Shown here: positions 1 to 8,966 of the stretch, in pieces
Layout of the letters: each line of letters opens with the position of its first letter
How positions within the stretch are numbered: the stretch's first letter is position 1
Source: CAWEFA01 sp963851385
GTDB taxonomy: Bacteria; Bacteroidota; Bacteroidia; Bacteroidales; DTGW01
Direction of reading: 5' to 3'
Assembly: GCA_963851385.1 (NCBI GenBank)
Contig: CAWKPE010000010.1
Location: 186,001 to 250,000 of the forward strand
Length of the DNA: 64,000 nt
Translations under genes and position numbers: made by a program
The notes under the pieces: model-generated
The model's database searches: none
What the model was told of the DNA's origin: nothing
What the model saw: the letters and a program-made list of their open reading frames with translations, nothing else

Positions 1-14
1 GATTAACTAATCTT

Positions 15-3000
15 ATGAACAAATTATATAAGCTGCATTTAAAATACTATATTATATTTCTGTTAATCTTTATTCGTCCATTCGCTGGTTATAGTCAAAC
101 AAAAGAATTGTGGTTTAGTTATATCAATACAAGCAATGGTTTATCAAATAATATTATCACATGCATCAAACAGGACAAATCTGGATTCATGTGGATTGGG
201 ACAGTTAATGGACTCAACAGGTATGATGGATATAATAATAAAATTTTCAAAAAAATTCTTAATGATACAACCAGCTTGGCAGATAATAGTATTTACAGTA
301 TATACATTGACAATAATAACAATATATGGATTGGAACTCAAACTGGTCTTTGTTTATATAACAGTGATAAAGAAAATTTTAATACCTATTTGCTTGATTC
401 AAGCAAATATTTTTTAAATTCTGCTAACAGGGTAACTGGAATTGGCGAAGATTCTAAAAAACAGTTGTATGTTGTTGTTGAAATGGGAACACTGTTTTAC
501 TATAATCGATCAAATGGCAAATTTATTAAAGAACCGCATAATTTTGAAAGTATAAAAAGATTTCTAATTGATAAAGAAGACCGATTTTGGTTTGGTGAAG
601 CCGATGGTCTTTCATTGTTCAACAAGAAAACAGGCCAGGTATATCACTTTGATACTATAAATTATAATAACAAAACGTACATACTTAAAACAGTCAATAC
701 TTTACTGGAAGAGGGAGATACTATCTGGATCGGAACAATTAACGGGCAGATTTATTACGTTCTGAAAGATAATATGCAAATAAGACCCCTTGAATATAAT
801 TTTGAGAATACATACTATATTACTGATATTTATAAAGGAAATGACGGATTATTTTACATTTCAACTACCGACGGTCTTTTTATTTATGACAAAAAAAGAA
901 ATAAAAGCATATCATATAAATATCAAAAAGACAATTCGCATAGTTTAAATTGCCACGGAGGAGTTATGTCCTATCAAGATCGTCAAGGCAATTTTTGGAT
1001 AGGTACTTTTCAGGGAGGCGTTAACCTGTCGATAGTTGGTAAAGATTTTAAAAACTATGATTATTTCAGTAAAGATATTGCACTTGATATTATCAATATT
1101 CATTCAGTTGCTGAGGATCATGAGGGAAATATCTGGATAGGATCTTTTGATAACGGAATTAATGTTCTAAATCTTACTACATGTAAGAAAAAGTTGTTCA
1201 TGAATAACCCTAATGATCCTTTTTCACTGGGGTATGGTACGCTTTTTACAATTTTTGAAGACAGCAAAAAGAATATTTGGGTTGGATCTTATTTAGGTTA
1301 TTTGCAGAGATATGATTCAATGACAAATAAATTTATTTCTTACCCTTTTTATCCGGAAAAAGGTAAATCGAGCGAAGGAAAAGATATTAGGTCTATTATT
1401 GAAGACAAAGAAGGGAATCTTTGGTTGATTTCTCATGGATTTGGTATGAGCAAGTTTAATCCAAATACAGGGAAATTTAAGCATTTTAAAAGGGATAATA
1501 ATAATTTGAGTTCTTCATTGGCAGATAATTATGCATTTCAATTACTATTAGATGATAACAATTACATTTGGGTAGCTACTGCATCCGGGCTGTCAAAATT
1601 TAATCCTAAGGATGAAACCTTTGTTAATTACTATAGCCGACAGGGTGATTCATCAAGCTTATGTAACAACTATGTTTCCACTCTTTTTGAAGACTCATAC
1701 AGTAATTTATGGATAGGTACGACATTTGGTTTAGATCTTTTTGACAAACAAAAAAATAGTTTTGTTCATTTTTATGAAAAAGATGGTTTGCCCAGCAATC
1801 AGATTAAAAGTATACTCGAGAACAAACCGGGTGAACTATGGATTACCACGGGCAACGGTCTGTCTTGCATGAAATATAGGAAAGATAATAACTCCGGAAA
1901 GATTATTGCCGGGTTTAGAAACTATAATTTATCTGATAATTTACAAGATATTTTCTTTTGGGAACGCTCTGCCTGCAAAACAAAAAAAGGTGAATTAATT
2001 TTTGGTTGTGAGAAAGGTATTATTATGTTTAAACCCGATGAAATCAAGGATAATACTGCTATTCCTGAAGTTTATATTGTTGGATTTAAGTTATTTAATA
2101 AACCTGTTGAAGTGGGTGATTATAGCGCATTGTTAAAACAAAACATTTTGCATACCAAAAAAATCGTACTTAGTTATAATCAAAACTATCTCTCATTTGA
2201 TTTTGTCGCTATGAATTACATTTCCAGAGATAATAACCAATTTGCTTATAAAATGGAAGGTTTAGATCAGGATTGGAACTATGTTGGTAATAAACATGAA
2301 GCTATTTATACCAATCTTGATCCCGGTAAATATATATTTCGGGTTAAAGCTTCAAATAATGATGGTATATGGAATGAAAAAGGAGTTTCGTTGCAAATAG
2401 TTATTTTGCCTCCCTTTTGGAAAACCTGGTGGTTTAAAATTATGTTTATTGGTATTTGCATAATTTCATTATTAGGTTTTTATTTCAATCGTATCAGGCG
2501 TCTCGGTCGTCAGCAAGTTATACTTAAAGAAATGGTTCTTGAAAGAACCAAAGAGCTTGAAGACACTAATATAGCCCTCGAAGAGAAACAAGAAGAGATT
2601 AATCTACAAAAGGAAGAACTGGAAATGCAAAAAGATTCACTACAGGAAGCCAATAAAGTTTTACTTGATCAACAAAAACATATAACAGAGCAAAACAAAG
2701 AATTAGACAGACACAGAAATGAATTAGAATCATTAGTTGTTCAACGGACCAGGGAACTGGAAATTGCTAAAAGTAAAGCAGAAGAATCCGATAGACTCAA
2801 AAGCACTTTTTTGGCAAATATGTCGCATGAAATCCGGACTCCTATGAATTCAATCGTTGGATTTTCTAATTTATTATGTGACGAAAATTTAAATAATGAA
2901 GATAAAAAAAGTTTTACCGATATAATTGTTCATAGCAGCGAATCATTGCTGGTTCTAATAAATGACATACTTGACATTTCTAAAATTCAGGCCGGACAAT

Positions 3001-3902
3001 TAGTTTTAACTAATAAACCAATTAATTTAGATGACTTACTAGATAAATTATACGAAACCTTTTTGCTTGAAACAGATAAAAATAATCTCAAATTATTAAT
3101 ATCAAAAAAGACTTTATCTGACAAAATTTGGGTTGAAACTGACGAAGTGAGACTAATCCAGGTTTTTAATAATCTAATTGGTAACGCAATTAAATTCACA
3201 GATGCCGGCTCAATAGAATTTGGAATTGCAGAACAGCAAAAAAACGTGATTGTATTTTTCGTAAAAGATACAGGTATTGGCATTCCCCCTGAAATTGGAA
3301 ATTCAATATTTGAAATCTTTTCAAAGGTTGAAAATACCCGAACAAAACAAATTCAAGGTGCCGGGTTAGGTCTTGCAATAACTAAAAGTCTCATAAATCT
3401 TATGGGTGGTGAAATTTGGTATGAATCACTGCTCGACAAAGGGACAACGTTCTTTTTTTCAGTACCGTTTAAATTTGTTAAGGACGTCAAAATAAAAAGT
3501 TTACAAACAAATAACCAATCAATCCAATTTCCTGATCTTTCAGGTAAAACAATTCTGATTGCAGAAGATGAAGAAAATAATTTTAAGCTTATTTCAACAA
3601 TATTAAAGAAAACAAAGGCAAACACAATATGGGCCAAAAACGGAATTGAGGCAATTGAATTGTGCAAATTAAACCCTTCTATTGATCTTATTATTATGGA
3701 TATTAAAATGCCATTAATGGATGGAATTGAAGCCAATAAAAAAATAAAATTATTTAGAAAGAAAGTAAAAATTGTTGCGCAAACTGCATTTGCTTATGAA
3801 GATGATATAAAAGAATTTCTTGCTTCAGGTTTTGATGCTTCGCTTACAAAACCAATAAAAATGCACGAATTGGTCAATGTATTAAAGAAATTTTTTGTTT
3901 AA
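15..3902 (+). CDS. Hybrid two-component sensor histidine kinase with reg_prop propeller, without a DNA-binding domain
   Basis: This 1295-residue protein senses a periplasmic signal and relays phosphate to its own receiver domain. An N-terminal signal peptide (about 1-28, ending AGYSQ) is followed by many two-component-regulator propeller repeats of the form WIGTxxGLxxYD (about 30-680), a Y_Y_Y domain (about 705-790), one membrane helix (about 795-815) and a long coiled coil (about 820-925). The HisKA domain has its phospho-accepting His at residue 938 (MSHEIRTPMN). The HATPase domain shows N, G1 (DTGIGIPP) and G2 (GAGLGLAIT) boxes. A C-terminal receiver has its phospho-Asp at 1229 (MDIKMP). 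Classical Bacteroides hybrid systems of this architecture end in an AraC helix-turn-helix; this one stops after the receiver, so it must signal through another protein. No polysaccharide-utilisation genes sit beside it, so the ligand is unknown. Confidence 0.93.
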   Translation: MNKLYKLHLKYYIIFLLIFIRPFAGYSQTKELWFSYINTSNGLSNNIITCIKQDKSGFMWIGTVNGLNRYDGYNNKIFKKILNDTTSLADNSIYSIYIDNNNNIWIGTQTGLCLYNSDKENFNTYLLDSSKYFLNSANRVTGIGEDSKKQLYVVVEMGTLFYYNRSNGKFIKEPHNFESIKRFLIDKEDRFWFGEADGLSLFNKKTGQVYHFDTINYNNKTYILKTVNTLLEEGDTIWIGTINGQIYYVLKDNMQIRPLEYNFENTYYITDIYKGNDGLFYISTTDGLFIYDKKRNKSISYKYQKDNSHSLNCHGGVMSYQDRQGNFWIGTFQGGVNLSIVGKDFKNYDYFSKDIALDIINIHSVAEDHEGNIWIGSFDNGINVLNLTTCKKKLFMNNPNDPFSLGYGTLFTIFEDSKKNIWVGSYLGYLQRYDSMTNKFISYPFYPEKGKSSEGKDIRSIIEDKEGNLWLISHGFGMSKFNPNTGKFKHFKRDNNNLSSSLADNYAFQLLLDDNNYIWVATASGLSKFNPKDETFVNYYSRQGDSSSLCNNYVSTLFEDSYSNLWIGTTFGLDLFDKQKNSFVHFYEKDGLPSNQIKSILENKPGELWITTGNGLSCMKYRKDNNSGKIIAGFRNYNLSDNLQDIFFWERSACKTKKGELIFGCEKGIIMFKPDEIKDNTAIPEVYIVGFKLFNKPVEVGDYSALLKQNILHTKKIVLSYNQNYLSFDFVAMNYISRDNNQFAYKMEGLDQDWNYVGNKHEAIYTNLDPGKYIFRVKASNNDGIWNEKGVSLQIVILPPFWKTWWFKIMFIGICIISLLGFYFNRIRRLGRQQVILKEMVLERTKELEDTNIALEEKQEEINLQKEELEMQKDSLQEANKVLLDQQKHITEQNKELDRHRNELESLVVQRTRELEIAKSKAEESDRLKSTFLANMSHEIRTPMNSIVGFSNLLCDENLNNEDKKSFTDIIVHSSESLLVLINDILDISKIQAGQLVLTNKPINLDDLLDKLYETFLLETDKNNLKLLISKKTLSDKIWVETDEVRLIQVFNNLIGNAIKFTDAGSIEFGIAEQQKNVIVFFVKDTGIGIPPEIGNSIFEIFSKVENTRTKQIQGAGLGLAITKSLINLMGGEIWYESLLDKGTTFFFSVPFKFVKDVKIKSLQTNNQSIQFPDLSGKTILIAEDEENNFKLISTILKKTKANTIWAKNGIEAIELCKLNPSIDLIIMDIKMPLMDGIEANKKIKLFRKKVKIVAQTAFAYEDDIKEFLASGFDASLTKPIKMHELVNVLKKFFV

Positions 3903-3946
3903 AATAAAACCTGCAAAATTCCTAATTCGCATTATTGCTATTAATT

Positions 3947-4969
3947 TTAGGCTAAAGTTGACAACAGCCCACATGCAGCCATTATATCTTGACCTCTTGA
4001 TTGTCTTATTGTTGTTAATATCCCTTTAGCATTTAAAGCATTTTTAAAGGACTCTATTTTATTATCGTCAGATGGTTTAAGCAACGTGGCAGGTATAGGA
4101 TGAAATTTAATCAGATTAATCCTGCAACTCAAACCATTCAAAATCCTTGATAATTCTTTTACATGACTTGGAGTATCATTAATATCTTTGAACATAATAT
4201 ATTCAAATGATACACGTCGTTGTAAACCGAAATTAAACCTTTTTATTTCAGCAATTACATCTTTCAAAGGAAATACCTTTTCTATAGGCATTAATTTTAA
4301 TCTTTCTTGTGCAAAAGGTGATTGAAGGCTAACGGCAAGGTGACATTTGTTTTCATATAAAAATCGTTTCATTCCCGGAATGATGCCAATTGTAGAAACT
4401 GTAATTCTCCTCGGACTAAATGCTAAACCGTAAGCAGAAGTTACTATTTCAAGACTCTTCAGAACTTCGTCAATATTATCAAAAGGCTCTCCCATACCCA
4501 TATACACGACATTGGTAAGTTTATCTCTTTCAGGCAGGCAACTGATTTGATTTAATATTTCTCCGGCATCCAGGTTACCCTGGAACCCTTGCTTTGCAGT
4601 CATGCAAAATTCACATCCCATTTTACACCCAACCTGTGATGACACACAAATTGTTGCCCTGCTTTTTTCAGGAATATAAGCGGTTTCAATGAATTTGTAA
4701 TTTCCTGCCGGAAAAAGATACTTTTTTGTGCCGTCAACAGATTCCTGAACTTTCACAGGTTCCAAGCGACCAATTTCATATTTAACTTTTAAGTTCTCGC
4801 GGGCTTTTGATGAAATATTTGTCATTTCATCAATTTGAGAAACGTGCTTTTTATACAACCAGTCAGCTATTTGTTTTGCGACAAAACGTTGCATACCGTT
4901 CTCCGAAACGACAACTTCAAGTTCATTCAGAGTCTTGCCAAATAATCTGTCTTTCTGCGCAATCTTCAT
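3947..4969 (-). CDS. rlmN: Dual-specificity 23S rRNA/tRNA adenine-C2 methyltransferase RlmN
   Basis: This radical-SAM enzyme methylates C2 of A2503 in 23S rRNA and of A37 in some tRNAs. The 340-residue length fits the family. The radical-SAM cluster motif CxxxCxxC is at C115, C119 and C122 (GCKMGCEFCM). The C-terminal AACGLL supplies the second catalytic cysteine (C333), which carries the transient methyl group. The ATG at 4969 lies about 20 bases below a TAATTTTG promoter element. The gene is convergent with the sensor kinase and runs the same way as mnmD, which is just upstream. Confidence 0.96.
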   Translation of the reverse strand: MKIAQKDRLFGKTLNELEVVVSENGMQRFVAKQIADWLYKKHVSQIDEMTNISSKARENLKVKYEIGRLEPVKVQESVDGTKKYLFPAGNYKFIETAYIPEKSRATICVSSQVGCKMGCEFCMTAKQGFQGNLDAGEILNQISCLPERDKLTNVVYMGMGEPFDNIDEVLKSLEIVTSAYGLAFSPRRITVSTIGIIPGMKRFLYENKCHLAVSLQSPFAQERLKLMPIEKVFPLKDVIAEIKRFNFGLQRRVSFEYIMFKDINDTPSHVKELSRILNGLSCRINLIKFHPIPATLLKPSDDNKIESFKNALNAKGILTTIRQSRGQDIMAACGLLSTLA

Positions 4970-4990
4970 TCAATTACAAAATTGATATCT

Positions 4991-4998
4991 CAAAATTA
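4991..4998 (-). promoter_or_regulatory. Bacteroidota -7 promoter element for rlmN
   Basis: The minus strand reads TAATTTTG, an exact match to the TAnnTTTG consensus, 22 bases before the rlmN ATG. A TTTC about 20 bases further upstream could serve as the -33 box. This would give a very short 5' leader. Confidence 0.5.
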
Positions 4999-5048
4999 GC
5001 ATTATAACTGAAATTCGGGAAACATACTACTCACACTTTTTGCCATAC

Positions 5049-5714
5049 CTAGCTTCTCTCTTTCAATGCCCTAATTATGTGCCGTTTGCCGGGCGGACCA
5101 GGTAACAGTTCAACTTTAAATCCGGTTTCTTTTAATGTACGCTTGACAATTCCCTTCGCGCAATAGGTCGTGAACACACCTCCTGTATTCATCACGTTGT
5201 AAATCTTTTCAAATAATTTTTTATCCCACATTTCGGGTTGCTTTTCCGGCGAAAAAGCGTCGAAAAATACAACATCGTAATTGTCTGAAAAATTAATTTC
5301 CAATACATTTCCTAATATTTTATTAAAGAGAAAACTTTTAGTAATCTGGTTTTGTTTATTCCATTCACATGAATGCAGTTCTATAAAATGAGATGAAAAT
5401 GAAGGAGCTAAATGTTTGGCATAATTTAGTTTTTTAGCAATATTCATTTCCAAAGGAAATAATTCAATGCTGTCATAAATAATATACCTATTGTTCTTAT
5501 AACTTTCCATTAAAGCAAGAAATGCATTTAGCCCGGTTCCAAAACCTATTTCAAGAATTTTTACAGGATTTAATTTTGAAAAATTCAAACCATTTTCAAT
5601 AAATATATGCTGTGACTCAGTGTATGCGCCAAAAACAGAATGATAATGTTCATCTATTTCCTCGTCATAAATAGTATGAGAGCCATCCTGGCTTGTAATA
5701 ATTGTTTTATTCAT
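5049..5714 (-). CDS. mnmD: tRNA 5-methylaminomethyl-2-thiouridine methyltransferase (stand-alone MnmC methyltransferase domain)
   Basis: This 221-residue protein is a SAM-dependent methyltransferase of the MnmC N-terminal (Methyltransf_4) family, which completes mnm5s2U at the wobble position of some tRNAs. The SAM-binding loop is visible as EIGFGTGLNAFL (about 50-61), and the family motif FFDAFSPEKQPEMW lies at about 150-163. Enterobacterial MnmC is a fusion with an FAD-dependent oxidase; here only the methyltransferase half is present, an arrangement often called MnmD. It is co-oriented with rlmN but separated by about 80 bases that contain the rlmN promoter. Confidence 0.85.
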   Translation of the reverse strand: MNKTIITSQDGSHTIYDEEIDEHYHSVFGAYTESQHIFIENGLNFSKLNPVKILEIGFGTGLNAFLALMESYKNNRYIIYDSIELFPLEMNIAKKLNYAKHLAPSFSSHFIELHSCEWNKQNQITKSFLFNKILGNVLEINFSDNYDVVFFDAFSPEKQPEMWDKKLFEKIYNVMNTGGVFTTYCAKGIVKRTLKETGFKVELLPGPPGKRHIIRALKERS

Positions 5715-5754
5715 GAAACTTTGAGAGTAAAGAACTATACATTAAAATTTAGCT

Positions 5755-5762
5755 TAAATTTG
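5755..5762 (+). promoter_or_regulatory. -7 promoter element for the lemA operon
   Basis: TAAATTTG matches TAnnTTTG exactly, 31 bases before the lemA ATG at 5794. No well-spaced -33 TTG was found. On the other strand CAAAATTA at 5779-5786 (TAATTTTG on minus) could be the promoter for mnmD, giving a divergent promoter pair. Confidence 0.4.
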
Positions 5763-5793
5763 CTGTGTAATGTTAAATCAAAATTAAAATGTT

Positions 5794-6384
5794 ATGAAGA
5801 AATTGGTTTTAAAATATAGAAATTTTCTTTATCTGTTAATGTTGCCATTTTTTACAAGTTGCGGATATAATTCAATGGTTCAGAAAGAAGAAGCCATAAA
5901 GTCACAATGGGCACAAGTACAAAACGTTTATCAACGCCGAGCCGATTTGATTCCTAACCTTGTAAATACTGTAAAAGGTTATGCAAATTTCGAAAAATCC
6001 ACTTTGACTGCAGTTATTGAAGCCCGTTCAAAAGCAACTTCAATAAATATTGATGCTTCTAAACTTGATGCCAATACACTGAAAAATTTCCAGCAAGCAC
6101 AGGACGGACTTAAAGGTGCATTATCACGCTTGTTAGTTGTTGCCGAGCAATATCCTGAATTAAAAGCCAATCAGAATTTTCTTGAACTACAGGCACAGCT
6201 TGAAGGCACTGAAAACCGCATTACTGTTGAAAGAATGAAGTTCAATGAAACAACTCAGGACTTTAATGCATACATACGCAAATTTCCTCAGGTATTTTTT
6301 GCTAAAATGTTCGGATTTCAACAGAAGCCATATTTTCAGGCTGCAGAAGGATCTGAAAAAGCGCCCGAAGTGAAGTTTGAATAA
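5794..6384 (+). CDS. lemA: LemA family protein
   Basis: A 196-residue LemA-fold protein. An N-terminal hydrophobic segment ends in FFTSCG, which resembles a lipobox, so the protein is probably anchored as a lipoprotein. The rest is the family's long helical bundle: QRRADLIPNLVNTVKGYA (about 48-65) is the most diagnostic stretch, and NRITVERMKFNETTQDFN follows at about 145-162. The biochemical role of LemA proteins is not settled; in many bacteria they lie beside TPM-domain membrane proteins, as here. It is first in a co-directional group with the two TPM genes and the CapA-like gene. Confidence 0.93.
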   Translation: MKKLVLKYRNFLYLLMLPFFTSCGYNSMVQKEEAIKSQWAQVQNVYQRRADLIPNLVNTVKGYANFEKSTLTAVIEARSKATSINIDASKLDANTLKNFQQAQDGLKGALSRLLVVAEQYPELKANQNFLELQAQLEGTENRITVERMKFNETTQDFNAYIRKFPQVFFAKMFGFQQKPYFQAAEGSEKAPEVKFE

Positions 6385-6397
6385 ACGACCGACCGAT

Positions 6398-6435
6398 GAC
6401 AGACGACCGCCGATAGCAGTCAACTGTCGTCTGTC
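6398..6435. repeat. GC-rich inverted repeat between lemA and the first TPM gene
   Basis: GACAGACGAC (6398-6407) is the perfect reverse complement of GTCGTCTGTC (6426-6435), with an 18-base loop. Its base composition is well above the surroundings. It could fold in the lemA mRNA as a stability or attenuation hairpin, or be a small dispersed palindrome. It lacks a clean T-tract, so I do not call it a terminator. Confidence 0.5.
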
Positions 6436-6506
6436 GCTTCTTAATAAGTAATCATGTAGTATATGAAACAAAACATACATTAACAGATAATAAAATCAAG
6501 CGTTCT

Positions 6507-6953
6507 ATGAAAGCATCCGATTTTTTTACTCCTCAACAAAAAGCTGAAATTGTTGAAGCTATTAAAACTGCCGAGCATGAAACCTCCGGAGAAATACGCG
6601 TTCATATTGAATTGCGTTGCAAAGGTGATGTACTGGACAGGACTGCAAAAGTTTTTGCTATGTTAAAAATGCATAAAACCCAATTGAGAAATGGAATTTT
6701 GTTTTATCTGGCTGTTGAAGATCAGAAATTTGCTGTGATTGGTGATGCAGGTATTAATAAAGTTGTGCATCCTGAATTTTGGAAAAATATAAAAGATGCG
6801 ATGGAGGAATATTTTAAGCAAGGTAAATTTACGGAAGGCTTGGTACATGGAATATTAAAAGCCGGAGAACAATTAAAGTCTTTTTTCCGGTATGAAGTAG
6901 ATGATATAAATGAATTACCTGATGATATTTCTTTTGGGAAAGAGCAAGATTGA
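6507..6953 (+). CDS. TPM-domain protein, soluble short form
   Basis: A 148-residue TPM-fold (TLP18.3/Psb32/MOLO-1) protein with no signal peptide or membrane helix. Recognisable stretches are AEHETSGEIRVHIE (about 22-35) and the central AVIGDAGINKVV segment (about 77-88) followed by FWKNIKDAMEEYFKQGKFTEGLVHGI. TPM domains in plants act in photosystem II repair; their bacterial role is unclear. The position directly after lemA and before a membrane-anchored TPM protein is a common bacterial arrangement and suggests the three work at the envelope together. Confidence 0.88.
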   Translation: MKASDFFTPQQKAEIVEAIKTAEHETSGEIRVHIELRCKGDVLDRTAKVFAMLKMHKTQLRNGILFYLAVEDQKFAVIGDAGINKVVHPEFWKNIKDAMEEYFKQGKFTEGLVHGILKAGEQLKSFFRYEVDDINELPDDISFGKEQD

Positions 6954-6977
6954 AATTTAAGTTTTTAAATTAAAATT

Positions 6978-7784
6978 ATGAAAACGTCTAAAAAATATAT
7001 AGTAATTATAGTAAGCTTATTGGTTTCATTGTCTTTGTTTTCCCAGACAATACCTGATAAGCCAAATCCTCCCAAACTGGTAAATGATTTTGCAGGAATT
7101 CTGACTCCAGGTGAGATTGGAAACCTTGAATCGAGATTAGTTACATTCGATGATTCTACTTCCACACAAATTGCCGTTATAATTGTAAAAGATTTGGGCA
7201 ACTATGATGCGAATCAATTTGCTTATGAGATTGGTCAGAAATGGGGTGTCGGTCAACAAGGCAAGAATAATGGATTTGTCATACTGGTTAAACCTAAAAC
7301 AATTGATTCCCACGGACAGGCTGCTATATCTGTTGCATATGGTCTGGAGGATATAGTTCCTGATGCAATTTGTAAGCGGATTGTAGATAATGAAATGATT
7401 CCTCATTTTAAACAAAACGATTATTTCGGAGGTATAAATGCTGCAGTTTATATTTTAATGGATATTACAAAAGGCAAATACACTGCTGACCAATATTCAA
7501 AAAAGAATAACCTGACCAGACATGGAAATTATTTTCCCTTTATTATATTCAGTTTCTTTTTAATTATTATAATAAGTTCCCTTGCAGGAAATAAAAATAA
7601 TTCGAACCGGCATACTATTGGTCGCAGAGGTAGTAATATTCCGTTTTGGATGTTAGCTGGCGGTATGATGGGATCATCCCGCAGTTCAGGGGGAAGTTGG
7701 GGTGGCTTTTCTTCCGGCAGCGGTGGCTTTGGAGGCTTTGGAGGCGGCAGCTTTGGAGGCGGTGGAGCCGGGGGAAGTTGGTAA
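6978..7784 (+). CDS. TPM-domain membrane protein with glycine-rich tail (YgcG-like)
   Basis: This 268-residue protein has a signal peptide (about 1-22, ending LFSQ), a TPM domain (about 30-165, with NDFAGILTPGEIGNLESRL near the start), one membrane helix (about 178-198) and a tail made almost only of Gly and Ser. The domain would sit in the periplasm with the Gly-rich end on the cytoplasmic side. It starts 24 bases after the previous gene. Another reading frame stays open through the Gly-rich tail and into capA, which makes an upstream capA start possible on paper; I reject it (see capA). Confidence 0.92.
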   Translation: MKTSKKYIVIIVSLLVSLSLFSQTIPDKPNPPKLVNDFAGILTPGEIGNLESRLVTFDDSTSTQIAVIIVKDLGNYDANQFAYEIGQKWGVGQQGKNNGFVILVKPKTIDSHGQAAISVAYGLEDIVPDAICKRIVDNEMIPHFKQNDYFGGINAAVYILMDITKGKYTADQYSKKNNLTRHGNYFPFIIFSFFLIIIISSLAGNKNNSNRHTIGRRGSNIPFWMLAGGMMGSSRSSGGSWGGFSSGSGGFGGFGGGSFGGGGAGGSW

Positions 7785-7803
7785 TAATATTTTGTTTTTA
7801 TTA

Positions 7804-8931
7804 ATGAGAAAAATAATTTTTCTTTTCTGCCTTTATCTTATTAATTCAGGCTCTCTTTATTCACAACGTACAGACAGCAGCAGAGTTACCATTGTATTTG
7901 CAGGTGATATCATGGGCCATGGTCCCCAGTTTATGGCTGCTTACGATACATCATATGGCGGATATAATTATGAACCATGTTTTCGTTTTATCAAACCTTA
8001 TATAGATTCTGCAGATCTATCCATAGCTAACCTGGAAGTTACATTAGCTGGTCCTCCATATACTAGTTATCCTCAATTCTCAAGCCCTGATGAATTGGCC
8101 TATGATATTAAAAACACGGGATTTAAAATTTTGGTTACGGCCAATAATCATTGCTATGACAAGGGTAAACAAGGATTTCAGCGAACAATATCAATTCTTG
8201 ATTCAATTGGTATTCCCCACTTGGGAACTTATATTGATTCTGCTCAAAGAAGCCAGACTTACCCATTTGTAATAGAAAAAAAGGGAGTCAGGATTGCATT
8301 GCTCAATTACACATATGGTACAAATGGTATCTTGCCGAAAAAACCCAATATCGTAAATTATGTCAGTAAATGGACAATAGCTGCTGACTTGGCAAAAGCA
8401 AAATCATTAAAAGTTGATTTCATAATTGCAATTATGCATTGGGGAAAGGAGTATGAACTGAAACCAAACAAAGATCAACTTGACCTAGCGAAATTTTTAG
8501 TAAAGCACGGTTGTGATGCTATTATTGGATCACATCCGCATGTTGTACAAACTTTTGAAATTATTTATCCTGATACAACCAACTCAACTCACTTAGTGCC
8601 GGTATTTTATTCTTTAGGAAATTTTATTTCCAATCAGCGTGACCGTTATAAAGATGGAGGTGCAATTTTTAGTTTGACACTTGAAAAAGTTGATAATAAA
8701 ACCCGTGCTGTTGATTTCAACTATTTGCCCTACTGGGTTTACAAAGGGATATTAAGAGCGAAATATCAATATTATATTATTCCAACAAAATTGAGTACCT
8801 GTCAGCCTGACTCATTTAAATTTTCGGCAACAGATTCGTTGCGAATGAGGGAGTTTGAAACAGACACTCGCCAACAACTTCCTAACCTTAAAGAATCTGA
8901 TTTCTTTAATTGTAATAAAAAACAGAAGTAA
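7804..8931 (+). CDS. CapA-family poly-gamma-glutamate/capsule-type metallophosphoesterase
   Basis: A 375-residue secreted phosphoesterase-fold protein (PGA_cap family). Starting at the ATG at 7804 gives a typical signal peptide (MRKIIFLFCLYLINSGSLYSQ); starting in frame at 7702 would add 34 low-complexity residues read out of frame through the Gly-rich tail of the previous gene. Metal-site motifs are present in order: FAGDIMGH (32-39), ANLEVT, TANNHCYDKG and GSHPHVVQ. Members are tied to poly-gamma-glutamate or capsule handling, but many Bacteroidota copies have no such pathway nearby, and none is seen here. The substrate is therefore unknown. Confidence 0.88.
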   Translation: MRKIIFLFCLYLINSGSLYSQRTDSSRVTIVFAGDIMGHGPQFMAAYDTSYGGYNYEPCFRFIKPYIDSADLSIANLEVTLAGPPYTSYPQFSSPDELAYDIKNTGFKILVTANNHCYDKGKQGFQRTISILDSIGIPHLGTYIDSAQRSQTYPFVIEKKGVRIALLNYTYGTNGILPKKPNIVNYVSKWTIAADLAKAKSLKVDFIIAIMHWGKEYELKPNKDQLDLAKFLVKHGCDAIIGSHPHVVQTFEIIYPDTTNSTHLVPVFYSLGNFISNQRDRYKDGGAIFSLTLEKVDNKTRAVDFNYLPYWVYKGILRAKYQYYIIPTKLSTCQPDSFKFSATDSLRMREFETDTRQQLPNLKESDFFNCNKKQK

Positions 8932-8966
8932 AGTTCACTGAAAGGATTAAAAAATATGGAGTAGAA

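Noticed and set aside
7702..7803. 34-codon N-terminal extension of the CapA-like protein
   Set aside because: The added residues come from reading the Gly-rich tail of the previous gene in another frame; a normal signal peptide begins at 7804.
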